A stretch of 64,000 nucleotides of DNA from Blautia sp. OF03-15BH (lineage in GTDB: Bacteria > Bacillota > Clostridia > Lachnospirales > Lachnospiraceae), in assembly GCF_003463065.1 (NCBI RefSeq), contig NZ_QSCM01000001.1:580536-644535 (forward strand). The letters run 5' to 3'. Each line of letters starts with the position of its first letter. The first letter of the stretch is position 1. Shown piece after piece: positions 8,784-17,554 of the stretch. The position numbers and the translations under genes were made by a program. The notes beneath the pieces are model-generated. The model saw only the letters and a program-made list of their open reading frames with translations, did not search any database and was not told the DNA's origin.

Positions 8784-9032
8784 ATGAAAAGTGACAAACG
8801 AAAACAGCAGTACAAGCAGCTTGGTCTTGCAGTTGCTTATTACCGTAAAATGCATGGTCTGACACAGCTTCAGCTGGCAGAGGAATGCGATCTCAGCCGT
8901 ACCCACATCAGCAATCTGGAAGCTCCGAATATGCCCACCAGCATTTCTCTGGAAGCCCTTTTTGACATCGCTGATGTACTGGAAGTTCCCATCAAATGTT
9001 TCTTTGATTTTCCGGATGCCTCCGGCAAATAA
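8784..9032 (+). CDS. XRE-family helix-turn-helix regulator (82 aa)
   Basis: Almost all of the protein is one HTH (about 12-70: LTQLQLAEECDLSRTHISNLE) followed by VLEVPIKCFFDF. Regulators of this size and form are common in Firmicutes. The start at 8784 has AGGCGG 9 bp upstream. An in-frame ATG at 8733 would extend it by 17 residues, without a site. It lies directly after the family C element. Target unknown. Confidence 0.85.
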   Translation: MKSDKRKQQYKQLGLAVAYYRKMHGLTQLQLAEECDLSRTHISNLEAPNMPTSISLEALFDIADVLEVPIKCFFDFPDASGK

Positions 9033-9049
9033 ATCTGTATTCAAAAGTC

Positions 9050-9076
9050 CCCCGGTCTGGCACCGGGGATTTTTTA
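9050..9076 (+). terminator. Intrinsic terminator after the small XRE gene
   Basis: Stem CCCCGGT / ACCGGGG with a 5-nt loop followed by a T-run. Confidence 0.9.
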
Positions 9077-9109
9077 TTTCCCCACATCCTTACTATTTTC
9101 TTAACTATC

Positions 9110-9138
9110 TGGACAAGAGCCCCTTCAGATGATATGAT
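9110..9138 (+). promoter_or_regulatory. Promoter of the VanZ-like gene
   Basis: -35 TGGACA, 17-bp spacer, -10 TATGAT, ending 24 bp before the chosen start. Confidence 0.6.
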
Positions 9139-9162
9139 TGAGCCGATTGGAGGCGAATGCTT

Positions 9163-10152
9163 ATGATAAGAACCTTATTGAAACCATTATCCTTCCTTCC
9201 TGCACTGATGCTGATGTATATGATCTATTCTTTTTCCGCACAGCCCGGAGAGGTTTCTTCGGAGATGAGCTATAAAGTCAGTTACAAGCTCGTCCAGACC
9301 GCAGACTATGTCTTTGACGGAGGTCATGAAGACTGGCAGCTTTCCCAGTGGGCGGGCAAGATCAATTTTATTACCCGAAAGCTTGCTCATATGACAGAAT
9401 ATTTTCTTCTGGCGATAGCAGTTTCTTTTCCCCTCTATGTATATGGCCTTCACGGTTTTCTTCTGATGCTGACTGCCGGGATCATCTGTGTGGGCTTTGC
9501 CTGTGGAGACGAATATCATCAATCCTTCATATCCGGCCGTTCGCCGGCGGTAAAGGACGTCTGTATCGACAGTTTCGGCGTTTTCTGGGGGATCATCCTG
9601 GTACGGATCATCGGCTGGACCGGCAGGAAGACGATTTTCCGACCCCGCCCTGAGAAAAAACACTTTAAAAGGAAGAACGCCGCAGCCTGTGCATACGAAT
9701 ATAAGCAGGGACCCGACTGGGAGGAAGCACCGGTAAGACCGAAGAAAAAGCGATTCGGCAGGAAAACGAAACATACCGGTGAACCGCAGGGTGGCTATCC
9801 TTCCGAAAATGACTACGGGCCGCAGGACAACTACTATGATCCGGAGAACAGTTTCCGCCCACAGGATGATTATTGCAACCCGGACCAGGGCAGCCATTAC
9901 GGACCGCGGAATGGTTATTACAACCCGGGCAACAACTACGGACCGCAGAACGGCTATTGCGACCCGGACAACAGCTACGGACCACAGAATGGCTATTACG
10001 ACCCGGACAACAACTGCGAGCCGCAGAATGGCTATTACGACCCGGACAACAACTTCGGACCACAAAATAATCCTGCTCCCGGTTACGGTCCGGAAGCTCC
10101 CGTAAAGAAAAAGAAAAAAGAAAAAGACTGGATTTTTGACGATTTCGTCTGA
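9163..10152 (+). CDS. VanZ-like membrane protein with a tandem-repeat hydrophilic tail
   Basis: 329 residues. About 1-155 is a VanZ-like domain with four membrane segments and the family motif around RKLAHMTEYFLLA and GDEYHQSFISGRSPAVKDVCIDSFG. VanZ proteins affect glycopeptide sensitivity in some species, but most members are uncharacterised. About 210-310 is made of 13-residue units of the type YGPQNGYYDPDNN (six to seven copies), then a Lys-rich end. The tail is unusual for the family. GGAGG at 9149-9153 is 9 bp from this start; the ATG at 9157 is only 3 bp away. A terminator follows. Confidence 0.85.
   Translation: MIRTLLKPLSFLPALMLMYMIYSFSAQPGEVSSEMSYKVSYKLVQTADYVFDGGHEDWQLSQWAGKINFITRKLAHMTEYFLLAIAVSFPLYVYGLHGFLLMLTAGIICVGFACGDEYHQSFISGRSPAVKDVCIDSFGVFWGIILVRIIGWTGRKTIFRPRPEKKHFKRKNAAACAYEYKQGPDWEEAPVRPKKKRFGRKTKHTGEPQGGYPSENDYGPQDNYYDPENSFRPQDDYCNPDQGSHYGPRNGYYNPGNNYGPQNGYCDPDNSYGPQNGYYDPDNNCEPQNGYYDPDNNFGPQNNPAPGYGPEAPVKKKKKEKDWIFDDFV
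9818..10070 (+). repeat. Tandem 39-bp coding repeats (PQNGYYDPDNN units)
   Basis: Roughly six and a half in-frame 39-bp units encode the Tyr/Asn/Asp/Pro-rich tail of the VanZ-like protein. The central units are nearly identical in DNA, which suggests recent expansion. Confidence 0.8.
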
Positions 10153-10164
10153 TCCAGCCCGGAT

Positions 10165-10191
10165 CCCGGCTTTTCAAAGCCGGGTTTTTTT
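10165..10191 (+). terminator. Intrinsic terminator after the VanZ-like gene
   Basis: CCCGGCTTT-tc-AAAGCCGGG followed by seven T. The convergent LysR gene ends at the T-run. Confidence 0.9.
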
Positions 10192-11042
10192 CATTTTTTC
10201 ATACAGATATCCAGAAATTTCTGTAAAAGACTGGTCGGCTGCTTTCCCTTTTTCCAGATCAGAAGAATCTTGGTCTCAAGCGACGACTCCACCAGTGTTT
10301 CCACATGAAGTCCCTCACAGAAACAGCGCATGGACTCCGGAAAGACTGCGACTGCCAGCCCCTCTCTCACCCAGAGCATAGCTCCCCTGGCATCATCACA
10401 GAGACAGAAAATGTCCGGATCCAGCCCCTGGGCCGCAAACGCTTCCAGAATAAATTTTTCGTATCTTCGATAAAGGATCAGCGGACTGTCCATAAGATCC
10501 ATAAGATAAAGTCCACCCTCCCGTTCCAGCCGCATTTCTGTGGGGATCACAGCGATCATCGGTTCCTGATGAAGCTCTGTATACTCCACTCCATCCAGTC
10601 TTAACGGCGTGCGCACCACCGCCACATCCACGATCCCATCCATAAGATAATGATATAAAGTATATGTGATCCCATCGTGCACTTCAAAGTTTACATCCGG
10701 ATTTTTCCGGGCAAACTCTGAAATGAAAGGCATCATCGTACCCACAGTGGTCGGCGTCATCCCGATCCGGAGTACCTGTTTTTTTCCGGTCTCCGCCACC
10801 TCCTGTTTGGTTGAATTCACAAAATTCAGCAGGTTTTCCGCCCTTTCATATAAAAGCTTCCCTGCTTCCGTCAACGTCACTCCCGTCCTGTTCCGTTCAA
10901 AAAGCGTCACATTCAGTTCTGCCTCCAGTTGCTTCATCTGATAGCTCAATGGCGGCTGTGACATATTGAGCCGTCTGGCTGCCTCATTGATGCTGCCGGT
11001 AGTGGCAATCTCCCGAAAGTATTCCAGCTGCCTGATCTCCAT
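10191..11042 (-). CDS. LysR-family transcriptional regulator
   Basis: 283 residues. The winged-HTH is at 1-60 (MEIRQLEYFREIATTGSINE ... LSYQMKQLEAELNVTLFERN), then the periplasmic-binding-like effector domain (about 90-283). Divergent from the ABC exporter genes at 11172; such pairs often regulate each other. The intergenic -10 of the exporter has no good -35, as expected for an activator-dependent promoter. Ligand unknown. Confidence 0.92.
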   Translation of the reverse strand: MEIRQLEYFREIATTGSINEAARRLNMSQPPLSYQMKQLEAELNVTLFERNRTGVTLTEAGKLLYERAENLLNFVNSTKQEVAETGKKQVLRIGMTPTTVGTMMPFISEFARKNPDVNFEVHDGITYTLYHYLMDGIVDVAVVRTPLRLDGVEYTELHQEPMIAVIPTEMRLEREGGLYLMDLMDSPLILYRRYEKFILEAFAAQGLDPDIFCLCDDARGAMLWVREGLAVAVFPESMRCFCEGLHVETLVESSLETKILLIWKKGKQPTSLLQKFLDICMKK

Positions 11043-11122
11043 AAATGCCTCCGAGTTTGTTATATATTTTTTGTATTAAAATAGTTTAAAAACAATATTA
11101 CTCCTATTACATTCTACAAGAC

Positions 11123-11128
11123 TATAAT
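11123..11128 (+). promoter_or_regulatory. -10 element of the ABC exporter operon
   Basis: TATAAT with no recognisable -35 at the right spacing. Placed 44 bp before the ABC start, inside the lysR-abc divergent region. Suggests activation by the LysR protein (inference). Confidence 0.4.
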
Positions 11129-11171
11129 GAATAAGTCAAAGCGGAAAAAATATTTATATGGAGGGAAAAAC

Positions 11172-12917
11172 ATGCGCTCACTTGCGTGCTATCTGAAAGA
11201 ATATAAAAAGGAAAGTATTCTTGCACCGTTTTTCAAGTTTCTGGAAGTCGTGTTTGACCTGATCGTCCCCCTTGTCATTGCCCAGATCATCGATGTGGGA
11301 GTGGCTCAGAACGATCATGGCTACATCGTCCAGAGATTTTTTATTCTGATCCTTATGGCAGCTGCCGGTCTTACCTGCAGCTTTACTGCCCAGTATTTTG
11401 CAGCGAAAGCCAGCGTCGGCTTCGCCGCCAATCTCCGTCAGGCGGTCTTTGACCACATCCAGCGCCTCTCTTTTACCGAGCTGGATACCCTGGGAACGGA
11501 TACGCTCATCACCCGTCTCACCGATGACGTGAATCAGGTCCAGAACGGCGTAAATATGGGTCTTCGCCTTCTTCTTCGAAGCCCCTTTATCGTTCTCGGC
11601 TCTATGGTCATGGCTTTCACAATCAACGTCCGTTGTGCATTGATCTTCGTGATCGCGATCCCCATTCTCTTCCTGGTGGCCTTCGTTATCATGTACGTCA
11701 GCATCCCGCTCTTTAAAAAAGTGCAGGGCCGGCTGGATGCGGTCACCAGACTGACCCGTGAGAATCTTACCGGTATCCGTGTCATCCGCGCCTTCTGCCG
11801 GGAAAAAGAGTCTGTTGAAGAATTTGATGCCCGCAACCGGGATCTCACAAAGCTGAATGAGTTTGTCGGAAGGATCTCCGCTTTCCTGAATCCGGCAACC
11901 TATGTTCTCATCAACATTGCTACCGTCTTCCTGATCCAGAAAGCCGGCGTAGAAGTAAACCTTGGAAACATGCAGCAGGGTGAAGTGGTCGCTCTTTACA
12001 ACTATATGGCCCAGATGATCGTTGAACTCATCAAACTGGCTTCTCTTATCATCACTCTGAACAAATCCGCTGCCTGTGCCGAGCGTGTGGCCGGCATCTT
12101 AAAAGTCCGTTCCAGTATGGAATATCAGGAAAAAGCGGTTTCCGTCAGAAGAAACAGCCCCGCAGTCACTTTTGAAAACGTGACCTTCTGCTACCAGAAC
12201 AGCAAGGCTCCCAGCCTTTCCAATATCAGCTTTTCTGTAAATCCCGGTCAGACGGTCGGCATCATCGGAGGTACCGGAAGCGGAAAATCCACTCTGGTAA
12301 ATCTGATCACCCGCTTCTATGATGCTTCCGAAGGAAAGGTTCTGGTAGACGGTGTGGATGTCCGGAAATATCCCAGAGGTGTACTCCGCAGCAAGATCGG
12401 CGTGGTTCCCCAGAAGGCAGCCCTTTTCCAGGGAAGCATCCGTGCCAACATGAAATGGGGCCGTGACGACGCCACGGATCAAGAGATCTGGGAGGCGCTT
12501 ACCATTGCCCAGGCAAAAGAAATCGTTGAGAAGAAAGACGGTCAGCTGGATTTCCATCTGGAGCAGAACGGCCGGAACCTCTCCGGCGGTCAGAGACAGC
12601 GTCTCACCATTGCGCGGGCTCTGGTGAAAAAGCCGGAGTTCCTGATCCTGGATGACAGTGCCAGTGCCCTGGATTTTGCCACCGATGCCGCTCTTCGGAA
12701 AGCGCTCCACGATCTTAGCGGCCGCGTGACCACCTTCCTGGTTTCCCAGCGTGCCGCCAGCATCCGTCAGGCTGATCTGATCCTGGTCCTGGATGACGGT
12801 CTTCTGGCAGGAAAGGGAACACATGAAGAACTGATGCAGTCCTGCGAGACCTACCGCGAGATCTTCTTTTCTCAGTTTCCTGAAGAACGCAAAAACGATA
12901 AGGAGGCAGCCAAATGA
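11172..12917 (+). CDS. Heterodimeric ABC exporter subunit with degenerate catalytic site
   Basis: 581 residues: six-helix transmembrane domain (about 1-300) and a nucleotide-binding domain. Walker A GGTGSGKST near 366 and signature LSGGQRQR near 469 are intact. Walker B reads LILDDSASALD, so the catalytic Glu is Asp, and the H-loop His is Gln (VSQR). These changes define the non-catalytic site of asymmetric exporters such as BmrCD or TM287/288. The start at 11172 follows GGAGGG; the ATG at 11127 overlaps the -10. Overlaps its partner by ATGA. Substrate unknown (drug, lipid or peptide). Confidence 0.9.
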   Translation: MRSLACYLKEYKKESILAPFFKFLEVVFDLIVPLVIAQIIDVGVAQNDHGYIVQRFFILILMAAAGLTCSFTAQYFAAKASVGFAANLRQAVFDHIQRLSFTELDTLGTDTLITRLTDDVNQVQNGVNMGLRLLLRSPFIVLGSMVMAFTINVRCALIFVIAIPILFLVAFVIMYVSIPLFKKVQGRLDAVTRLTRENLTGIRVIRAFCREKESVEEFDARNRDLTKLNEFVGRISAFLNPATYVLINIATVFLIQKAGVEVNLGNMQQGEVVALYNYMAQMIVELIKLASLIITLNKSAACAERVAGILKVRSSMEYQEKAVSVRRNSPAVTFENVTFCYQNSKAPSLSNISFSVNPGQTVGIIGGTGSGKSTLVNLITRFYDASEGKVLVDGVDVRKYPRGVLRSKIGVVPQKAALFQGSIRANMKWGRDDATDQEIWEALTIAQAKEIVEKKDGQLDFHLEQNGRNLSGGQRQRLTIARALVKKPEFLILDDSASALDFATDAALRKALHDLSGRVTTFLVSQRAASIRQADLILVLDDGLLAGKGTHEELMQSCETYREIFFSQFPEERKNDKEAAK

Positions 12918-14677
12918 GTAACAGCAAAAAGAAAAAAATGCCGAAAAGCAGTATGGAGACCTTCTTTAAAGTCCTTCGTATGATCGGGAATTACCGTTTT
13001 CTTCTGATCCTGAGTATCGTCCTGGCCGCAGTCACCGTTGTGCTGCAGCTCTATGTGCCGATTCTGTTCGGAAATGCCATCGATGAAGTGATCGGTGCCC
13101 ATGCCGTTGATTTTGAGCGGATGTGGTATTATCTCTCCCGGATCCTGGTCATGGTCATCGTTTCTTCCGTTTCTACCTGGATCATGAGCATCATCAATAA
13201 CCGGATGACCTACCGTACCGTACAGGACATCCGTGCCAAAGCGATCCGTCACATCCAGGAACTGCCGCTTGCCTACCTGGATCAGCACAGCACCGGAGAC
13301 ATCATCAGCCGTGTCATTGCCGACACCGATATCCTTTCCGATGGTCTTCTCCTTGGCTTTACCCAGCTGTTTTCCGGTATCGTAACCATCGTCGGAACCC
13401 TGATCTTCATGTTTTCCAAAAACGTCTGGATCACGCTGATGGTCATCGTCCTGACACCCTTAAGCTTTTTCGTGGCAAAATTTATTTCCAGCCACTCCTT
13501 CCAGATGTTCCGGAAACAGAGTGAGACCCGTGGAAAACAAACCGCCCTCATTGAAGAAATGATCGGAAACCAGAAAGTGGTACAGGCCTTCGGCTACGAG
13601 GAAAAGGCTTCTGAACGCTTTGCAAAAATCAATGAAGACCTGAAAAACTATAGCCAGAAAGCCGTTTTCTACAGCAGTCTGACAAACCCGTCCACCCGCT
13701 TTGTCAACAATGTCATTTACGCAGGTGTGGCACTGGTAGGTGCATTTATGATCCCCGGCGGTTTTCTGAGCGTCGGCGGTCTTTCCGTACTGCTCTCTTA
13801 TGCAAACCAGTATATGAAGCCTTTCAATGATATCAGTTCAGTCATTACCGAGCTCCAGAATGCCCTGGCCTGTGCCGGCCGGATCTTTGAACTTCTGGAG
13901 GAACCTTCTGAAACTCCGGAAGTCTCCAGCGAGCTCGGCAAAGCAGCCGGAGACGTACACATTGAAGATGTGTCCTTCTCCTATGACAAGTCGAAAAAAC
14001 TCATCGAGCATTTCAATTTCCAGGCAAAACCCGGTATGCGTGTCGCCATCGTAGGACCGACCGGTTGTGGAAAAACAACCTTTATCAACCTGCTCATGCG
14101 TTTCTATGATACCGATCAGGGCGATATCCTGGTAGACGGCCAGCCGATCAAACAGGTAACGCGTCATTCTCTTCGAAGCAATTACGGGATGGTCCTTCAG
14201 GACACCTGGATCAAAGCCGGCACTGTCCGTGAGAACATCTGCATCGGAAAACCGGACGCTACCGACGAGGAGATCAAAGAAGCAGCAAAACGTTCCCACA
14301 GCTGGGAGTTTATCCGTCGTCTCCCGGACGGACTTGATACGGTTCTTACGGAAGACAGCTTAAGCCAGGGACAGAAACAGCTGCTCTGTATCACGCGTGT
14401 TATGCTCTGCCTGCCGCCCATGCTGATCCTGGATGAAGCAACCTCCAGCATCGATACCCGTACCGAGCTGCAGATCCAGGAGGCCTTTGACCAGCTCATG
14501 CAGGGCCGTACCAGCTTCATCGTTGCCCATCGTCTTTCTACCATCCGCAATGCAGACTGGATCCTCGTCATGAAAGACGGGCGGATCATCGAACAGGGAA
14601 CTCACGATGATCTGATGAAAGAGAACGGTTTTTACAATCATCTCTACAACAGTCAGTTCGTCAACGTGGCTCAGTAA
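12914..14677 (+). CDS. Heterodimeric ABC exporter partner subunit (catalytic site intact)
   Basis: 587 residues with six membrane segments, then an ATPase with Walker A GPTGCGKTT near 380, Walker B LILDEATSSID near 504 with catalytic Glu, and H-loop AHRLST. The signature is degenerate (LSQGQKQ), so the LSGGQ of the partner must complete the active site. Together with 11172-12917 it forms one asymmetric exporter in the inner membrane. ATGA overlap; one terminator serves both. Confidence 0.92.
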   Translation: MSNSKKKKMPKSSMETFFKVLRMIGNYRFLLILSIVLAAVTVVLQLYVPILFGNAIDEVIGAHAVDFERMWYYLSRILVMVIVSSVSTWIMSIINNRMTYRTVQDIRAKAIRHIQELPLAYLDQHSTGDIISRVIADTDILSDGLLLGFTQLFSGIVTIVGTLIFMFSKNVWITLMVIVLTPLSFFVAKFISSHSFQMFRKQSETRGKQTALIEEMIGNQKVVQAFGYEEKASERFAKINEDLKNYSQKAVFYSSLTNPSTRFVNNVIYAGVALVGAFMIPGGFLSVGGLSVLLSYANQYMKPFNDISSVITELQNALACAGRIFELLEEPSETPEVSSELGKAAGDVHIEDVSFSYDKSKKLIEHFNFQAKPGMRVAIVGPTGCGKTTFINLLMRFYDTDQGDILVDGQPIKQVTRHSLRSNYGMVLQDTWIKAGTVRENICIGKPDATDEEIKEAAKRSHSWEFIRRLPDGLDTVLTEDSLSQGQKQLLCITRVMLCLPPMLILDEATSSIDTRTELQIQEAFDQLMQGRTSFIVAHRLSTIRNADWILVMKDGRIIEQGTHDDLMKENGFYNHLYNSQFVNVAQ

Positions 14678-14729
14678 TCATACTTTCAGAAAATCCAAAA
14701 CAGGCGCAAGATCTGCTGCCTGCCAAAAA

Positions 14730-14768
14730 GAAATCCACCATGCATATGCGCGGTGGATTTCTTTTTTT
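14730..14768. terminator. Bidirectional terminator between ABC exporter and DUF4832 gene
   Basis: Stem GAAATCCACC / GGTGGATTTC with A-run upstream and T-run downstream; works for both convergent operons. Confidence 0.9.
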
Positions 14769-14785
14769 ACTTATAATCATGGATC

Positions 14786-16147
14786 CTACCAGAGATAATT
14801 CTTCCCGTCCTGATAGAATGCCTCCATTGCAAAACGGACCTGTGCTGTTTTTGTCATCGGATCCTCCATTCCAACGGAAAGACGATACTCGTTTATCTTT
14901 AATTTTCCCGGAGCTTTCAGTTCCAGCCAGGTATCTGTCACGATTTCCATGTCCGGAAGCAGTGATGAGATCTTGATCTTGATTTCTTGCTTTTCTATTA
15001 TTTTTCCCGTACTGTCTTCCAGATACAGATAAGCCGGCCAGTCTTTATAAAAAGGAGCCACTCCCGAATTTTTCCAGACCAGTCTCACAAGCGAGCCTTT
15101 TCCTTTCTTTTTTATCTCTGCACTGGAGATCCAGATCCTGTAACCCATATTTTTCAGAACTTCCCGGTATCCTTCCGGGTACTCCAGCGGAGGAACCTTC
15201 GGACCCAGAAAGGTGGTATGCGCTTCCCGGATCAGCTCTACTGTCCGTTCCAGATCTGTCACAAGCATTTCTTCCATTTCAAGAGAACTGGTAAATTCAC
15301 CTCCGGAAGGTGCCGTTTTCCAGAAATCTTTCATTGCAGCAAGCGCATTTTTTTCTCCAGTCTGCTCATATTCGCCGCCCCGTTCTATCCAGCCAAACCA
15401 GGTCTTCGTATCTTTTTCATGACCGGTCATATCATTATACAGTCCAAAACCATAGGTTTTCGCCGCTGCAAAGGGCCTTCTCATCAGAAACATGGCATCA
15501 GGAAAGGCTTCCATCCATGGACGGATATACGCTTCCCGGATTTTTTCTCCCGGCAGTCTTGCAATTCCTTCTTCATAATTCACATGCCACTCGCCCCAGT
15601 GCCCAAGGCTTCCCAGTTCGATATAGCTGATCATTCCATCCTGCCCAAAATGCTCTCCAAGCGCTTTTACCGCCTTTGCATGACTGTCGATAATCGTCTG
15701 GTCCCTGTAATCCGGAGCAAATCCTTTTCCATATTCGCCGTCATACCATTGTCCTGCTTCTCCGCTTTTTTCATACAGCCACTGCGGAATATCCATATGG
15801 GCTTCCGTTCCCGGAAGATCACAGAGAAATCTCAGAACCAGGTGTTTTCCTTCTTTTTTCCACCTTGCGATCTGATTTTCCTCTTCGATCGCTGTCCAGG
15901 CATAGATCCCTTCCTCCGGTTCCAGTTCAGCCCAGGTGATATCTACATACAAAAGAGAAACATCCTCTGCGACTTCTTCATGCCATGCATTTTTCGCATA
16001 TCCCATCAGCGGATTCCCGAATACCGCCTGCGATTCCCGATATTCTTTTACAAATTTTCTTCTCTCTGCTCCAAACATTCCAGCTCCCGCTGCCAATATT
16101 GCTGCCCCGATAACGGCTGTCAGCAGCAAAACTGCTTTTTTAGCCAT
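14786..16147 (-). CDS. DUF4832-type secreted barrel protein, last gene of the Pel-like operon
   Basis: 453 residues with an N-terminal signal or anchor (5-23). Motifs such as GNPLMGYAKNAWHE, VDITWAELEPEEGIYAW, VLRFLCDLPG and YIELGSLGHWGEWH resemble glycoside hydrolase TIM barrels. A beta-sandwich region at about 350-453 fits the DUF4832 C-terminal part. The function is not established. As last gene of the Pel-like run, it could supply the extracellular hydrolase role that PelA has in Pseudomonas (inference). It overlaps the DUF4956 gene by 8 bp. Confidence 0.75.
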   Translation of the reverse strand: MAKKAVLLLTAVIGAAILAAGAGMFGAERRKFVKEYRESQAVFGNPLMGYAKNAWHEEVAEDVSLLYVDITWAELEPEEGIYAWTAIEEENQIARWKKEGKHLVLRFLCDLPGTEAHMDIPQWLYEKSGEAGQWYDGEYGKGFAPDYRDQTIIDSHAKAVKALGEHFGQDGMISYIELGSLGHWGEWHVNYEEGIARLPGEKIREAYIRPWMEAFPDAMFLMRRPFAAAKTYGFGLYNDMTGHEKDTKTWFGWIERGGEYEQTGEKNALAAMKDFWKTAPSGGEFTSSLEMEEMLVTDLERTVELIREAHTTFLGPKVPPLEYPEGYREVLKNMGYRIWISSAEIKKKGKGSLVRLVWKNSGVAPFYKDWPAYLYLEDSTGKIIEKQEIKIKISSLLPDMEIVTDTWLELKAPGKLKINEYRLSVGMEDPMTKTAQVRFAMEAFYQDGKNYLW

Positions 16148-16811
16148 GATATTCTCCGTTATACTGGATCAGCGTAACATCTTCGACCTGCTCGATCGCC
16201 CGTATCTTTTCCATAAAATCCATATCCGTCTGTTTGCAGAAAAGCTCGACTGCCATTTCCGTTTTCTCCTTACGCATGGTCTTGGATTTTATAAAATATT
16301 TTCTTTTTCCGAAGCACCGGATGATCTCGTCTCCCGCTTCGTCTCCGGTATAATGGAGTACTGCTATATAAATCCTGCCGTTCTGCTGCTTATGATAAAA
16401 CAATACGATCATCAGGATCATCACCGCCGCTGCCAGAAGTGCCAGAACATACATCTCCGCCCCTGCAGTGATCCCCGTTGTGATCGCCCAGAAAAGGTAC
16501 AGAAGGTCCATCGGATCCTTGACCGCAGTACGGAAACGCACGATCGACAAGGCACCGACCATACCAAGAGAGATCACCACATTCGTACTGATCGCCAGTG
16601 TTACCATACAGGTCAGGACCGTCATTCCTACCAGTGTCACCGCAAAAGTCCTGGAATAAATAACTCCCGCATAAAATTTCTTATAGACCAGAAAGATCAA
16701 AATTCCCAGTAACAGTGCCGCGATCAAAGCTGCAAAAACTGCCGGAATATCATACCGGCCAAATGCTCCCGATTCCAGTACTGATTTTTTAATCACATCT
16801 TTTACGCTCAT
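16140..16811 (-). CDS. DUF4956 membrane protein
   Basis: 223 residues with four hydrophobic segments in the first 150 and a cytoplasmic tail. The core ISLGMVGALSIVRFRTAVKD followed by PMDLLYLFWAITTGITAGAE is the DUF4956 signature. In many genomes this gene is next to VTC-domain and CotH-like genes, as here. GAGAGG is 8 bp before the ATG at 16811; a second ATG at 16817 overlaps the VTC stop (ATGA). Either may be used. Biochemical role unknown. Confidence 0.8.
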   Translation of the reverse strand: MSVKDVIKKSVLESGAFGRYDIPAVFAALIAALLLGILIFLVYKKFYAGVIYSRTFAVTLVGMTVLTCMVTLAISTNVVISLGMVGALSIVRFRTAVKDPMDLLYLFWAITTGITAGAEMYVLALLAAAVMILMIVLFYHKQQNGRIYIAVLHYTGDEAGDEIIRCFGKRKYFIKSKTMRKEKTEMAVELFCKQTDMDFMEKIRAIEQVEDVTLIQYNGEYHG

Positions 16812-16813
16812 AA

Positions 16814-17554
16814 TCATTTCCTCTCTTCTGTTTCATACCAATATTCAAACCCGTTTTTATATCTCGTCTTCTCATAACAGAGCACATATTTGGAAACAGC
16901 TGTAAATTCAGCCGCCTGCGGAGGCAGGATCTCTTTCACGATCTGCGGAAGCAGCTCGGTAAACTTTACTTCCATGATCAGTTTTCCCGGTTCCAGCACC
17001 GGCAGCGTCGGCAGGGTCGGGTCAAACATATCAAAACTGCCGATCGCAGCTCTTACATCCGAATCAAACGTGATCCGGACGGTTCCCTCATCCAGGATCC
17101 ACGGCTCCCTGTCATAATCCACGATCGTGCGCGGCCGCATCAGACTGCTGACACACTCCACATAGAATTCCCTGCAGAGAGGGTAGGGACTTTTCAACAG
17201 AAATCCATAGTCTCCATCCAGGATTTTCCAGACTTCTTCTTTTGTAAGAGGGGCACTTTCTTTGTAAATAAAGCTTCCGAATTTTTTCTTCCGTTCCAGT
17301 CTGATCGACCGTTCGCTACAATCATAGATCCGGATACGGTATTTTTTTCGCATCAGAACTCCCGCTTCTTTTTCTTCAAAGGCACTATTCCAGTAATCGT
17401 CAAAATAAAGACTCCTGATCATGTAGCTGCCTGTTCCCGCATGAGGATCCAGTTTCAGAAAGTGCTTCATCCGCAGCTTCAGCAGTTCCTTTTCACTGGT
17501 ACTGATAAGATATTTCCATTCATTCCGAAAACATTCTTTTTTTCTATTCTCCAT
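16814..17554 (-). CDS. VTC-domain protein (polyphosphate polymerase-like)
   Basis: 246 residues. Matches the VTC tunnel domain: FRNEWKYLIS at the N-terminus, then KYRIRIYD, RLERKKKFG and IVDYDREPW, and a final KYVLCYEKTRYKNG. In yeast Vtc4 this fold polymerises phosphate from ATP; bacterial copies near CotH genes are uncharacterised. The start at 17554 has GAGG 9 bp upstream and lies inside the CotH stop region (11-bp overlap); a longer start at 17578 has no site. Possible role in modifying the polymer or coupling to phosphate is inference. Confidence 0.8.
   Translation of the reverse strand: MENRKKECFRNEWKYLISTSEKELLKLRMKHFLKLDPHAGTGSYMIRSLYFDDYWNSAFEEKEAGVLMRKKYRIRIYDCSERSIRLERKKKFGSFIYKESAPLTKEEVWKILDGDYGFLLKSPYPLCREFYVECVSSLMRPRTIVDYDREPWILDEGTVRITFDSDVRAAIGSFDMFDPTLPTLPVLEPGKLIMEVKFTELLPQIVKEILPPQAAEFTAVSKYVLCYEKTRYKNGFEYWYETEERK

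Noticed and set aside
9187..10065. 292-codon antisense frame over the VanZ-like gene
   Set aside because: Created by the tandem repeats read backward; Arg/Val-rich with no start signal.
9818..10070. Tandem units at 9818-10070 as a CRISPR array
   Set aside because: Units are in-frame coding repeats without spacers; no cas genes in the window.
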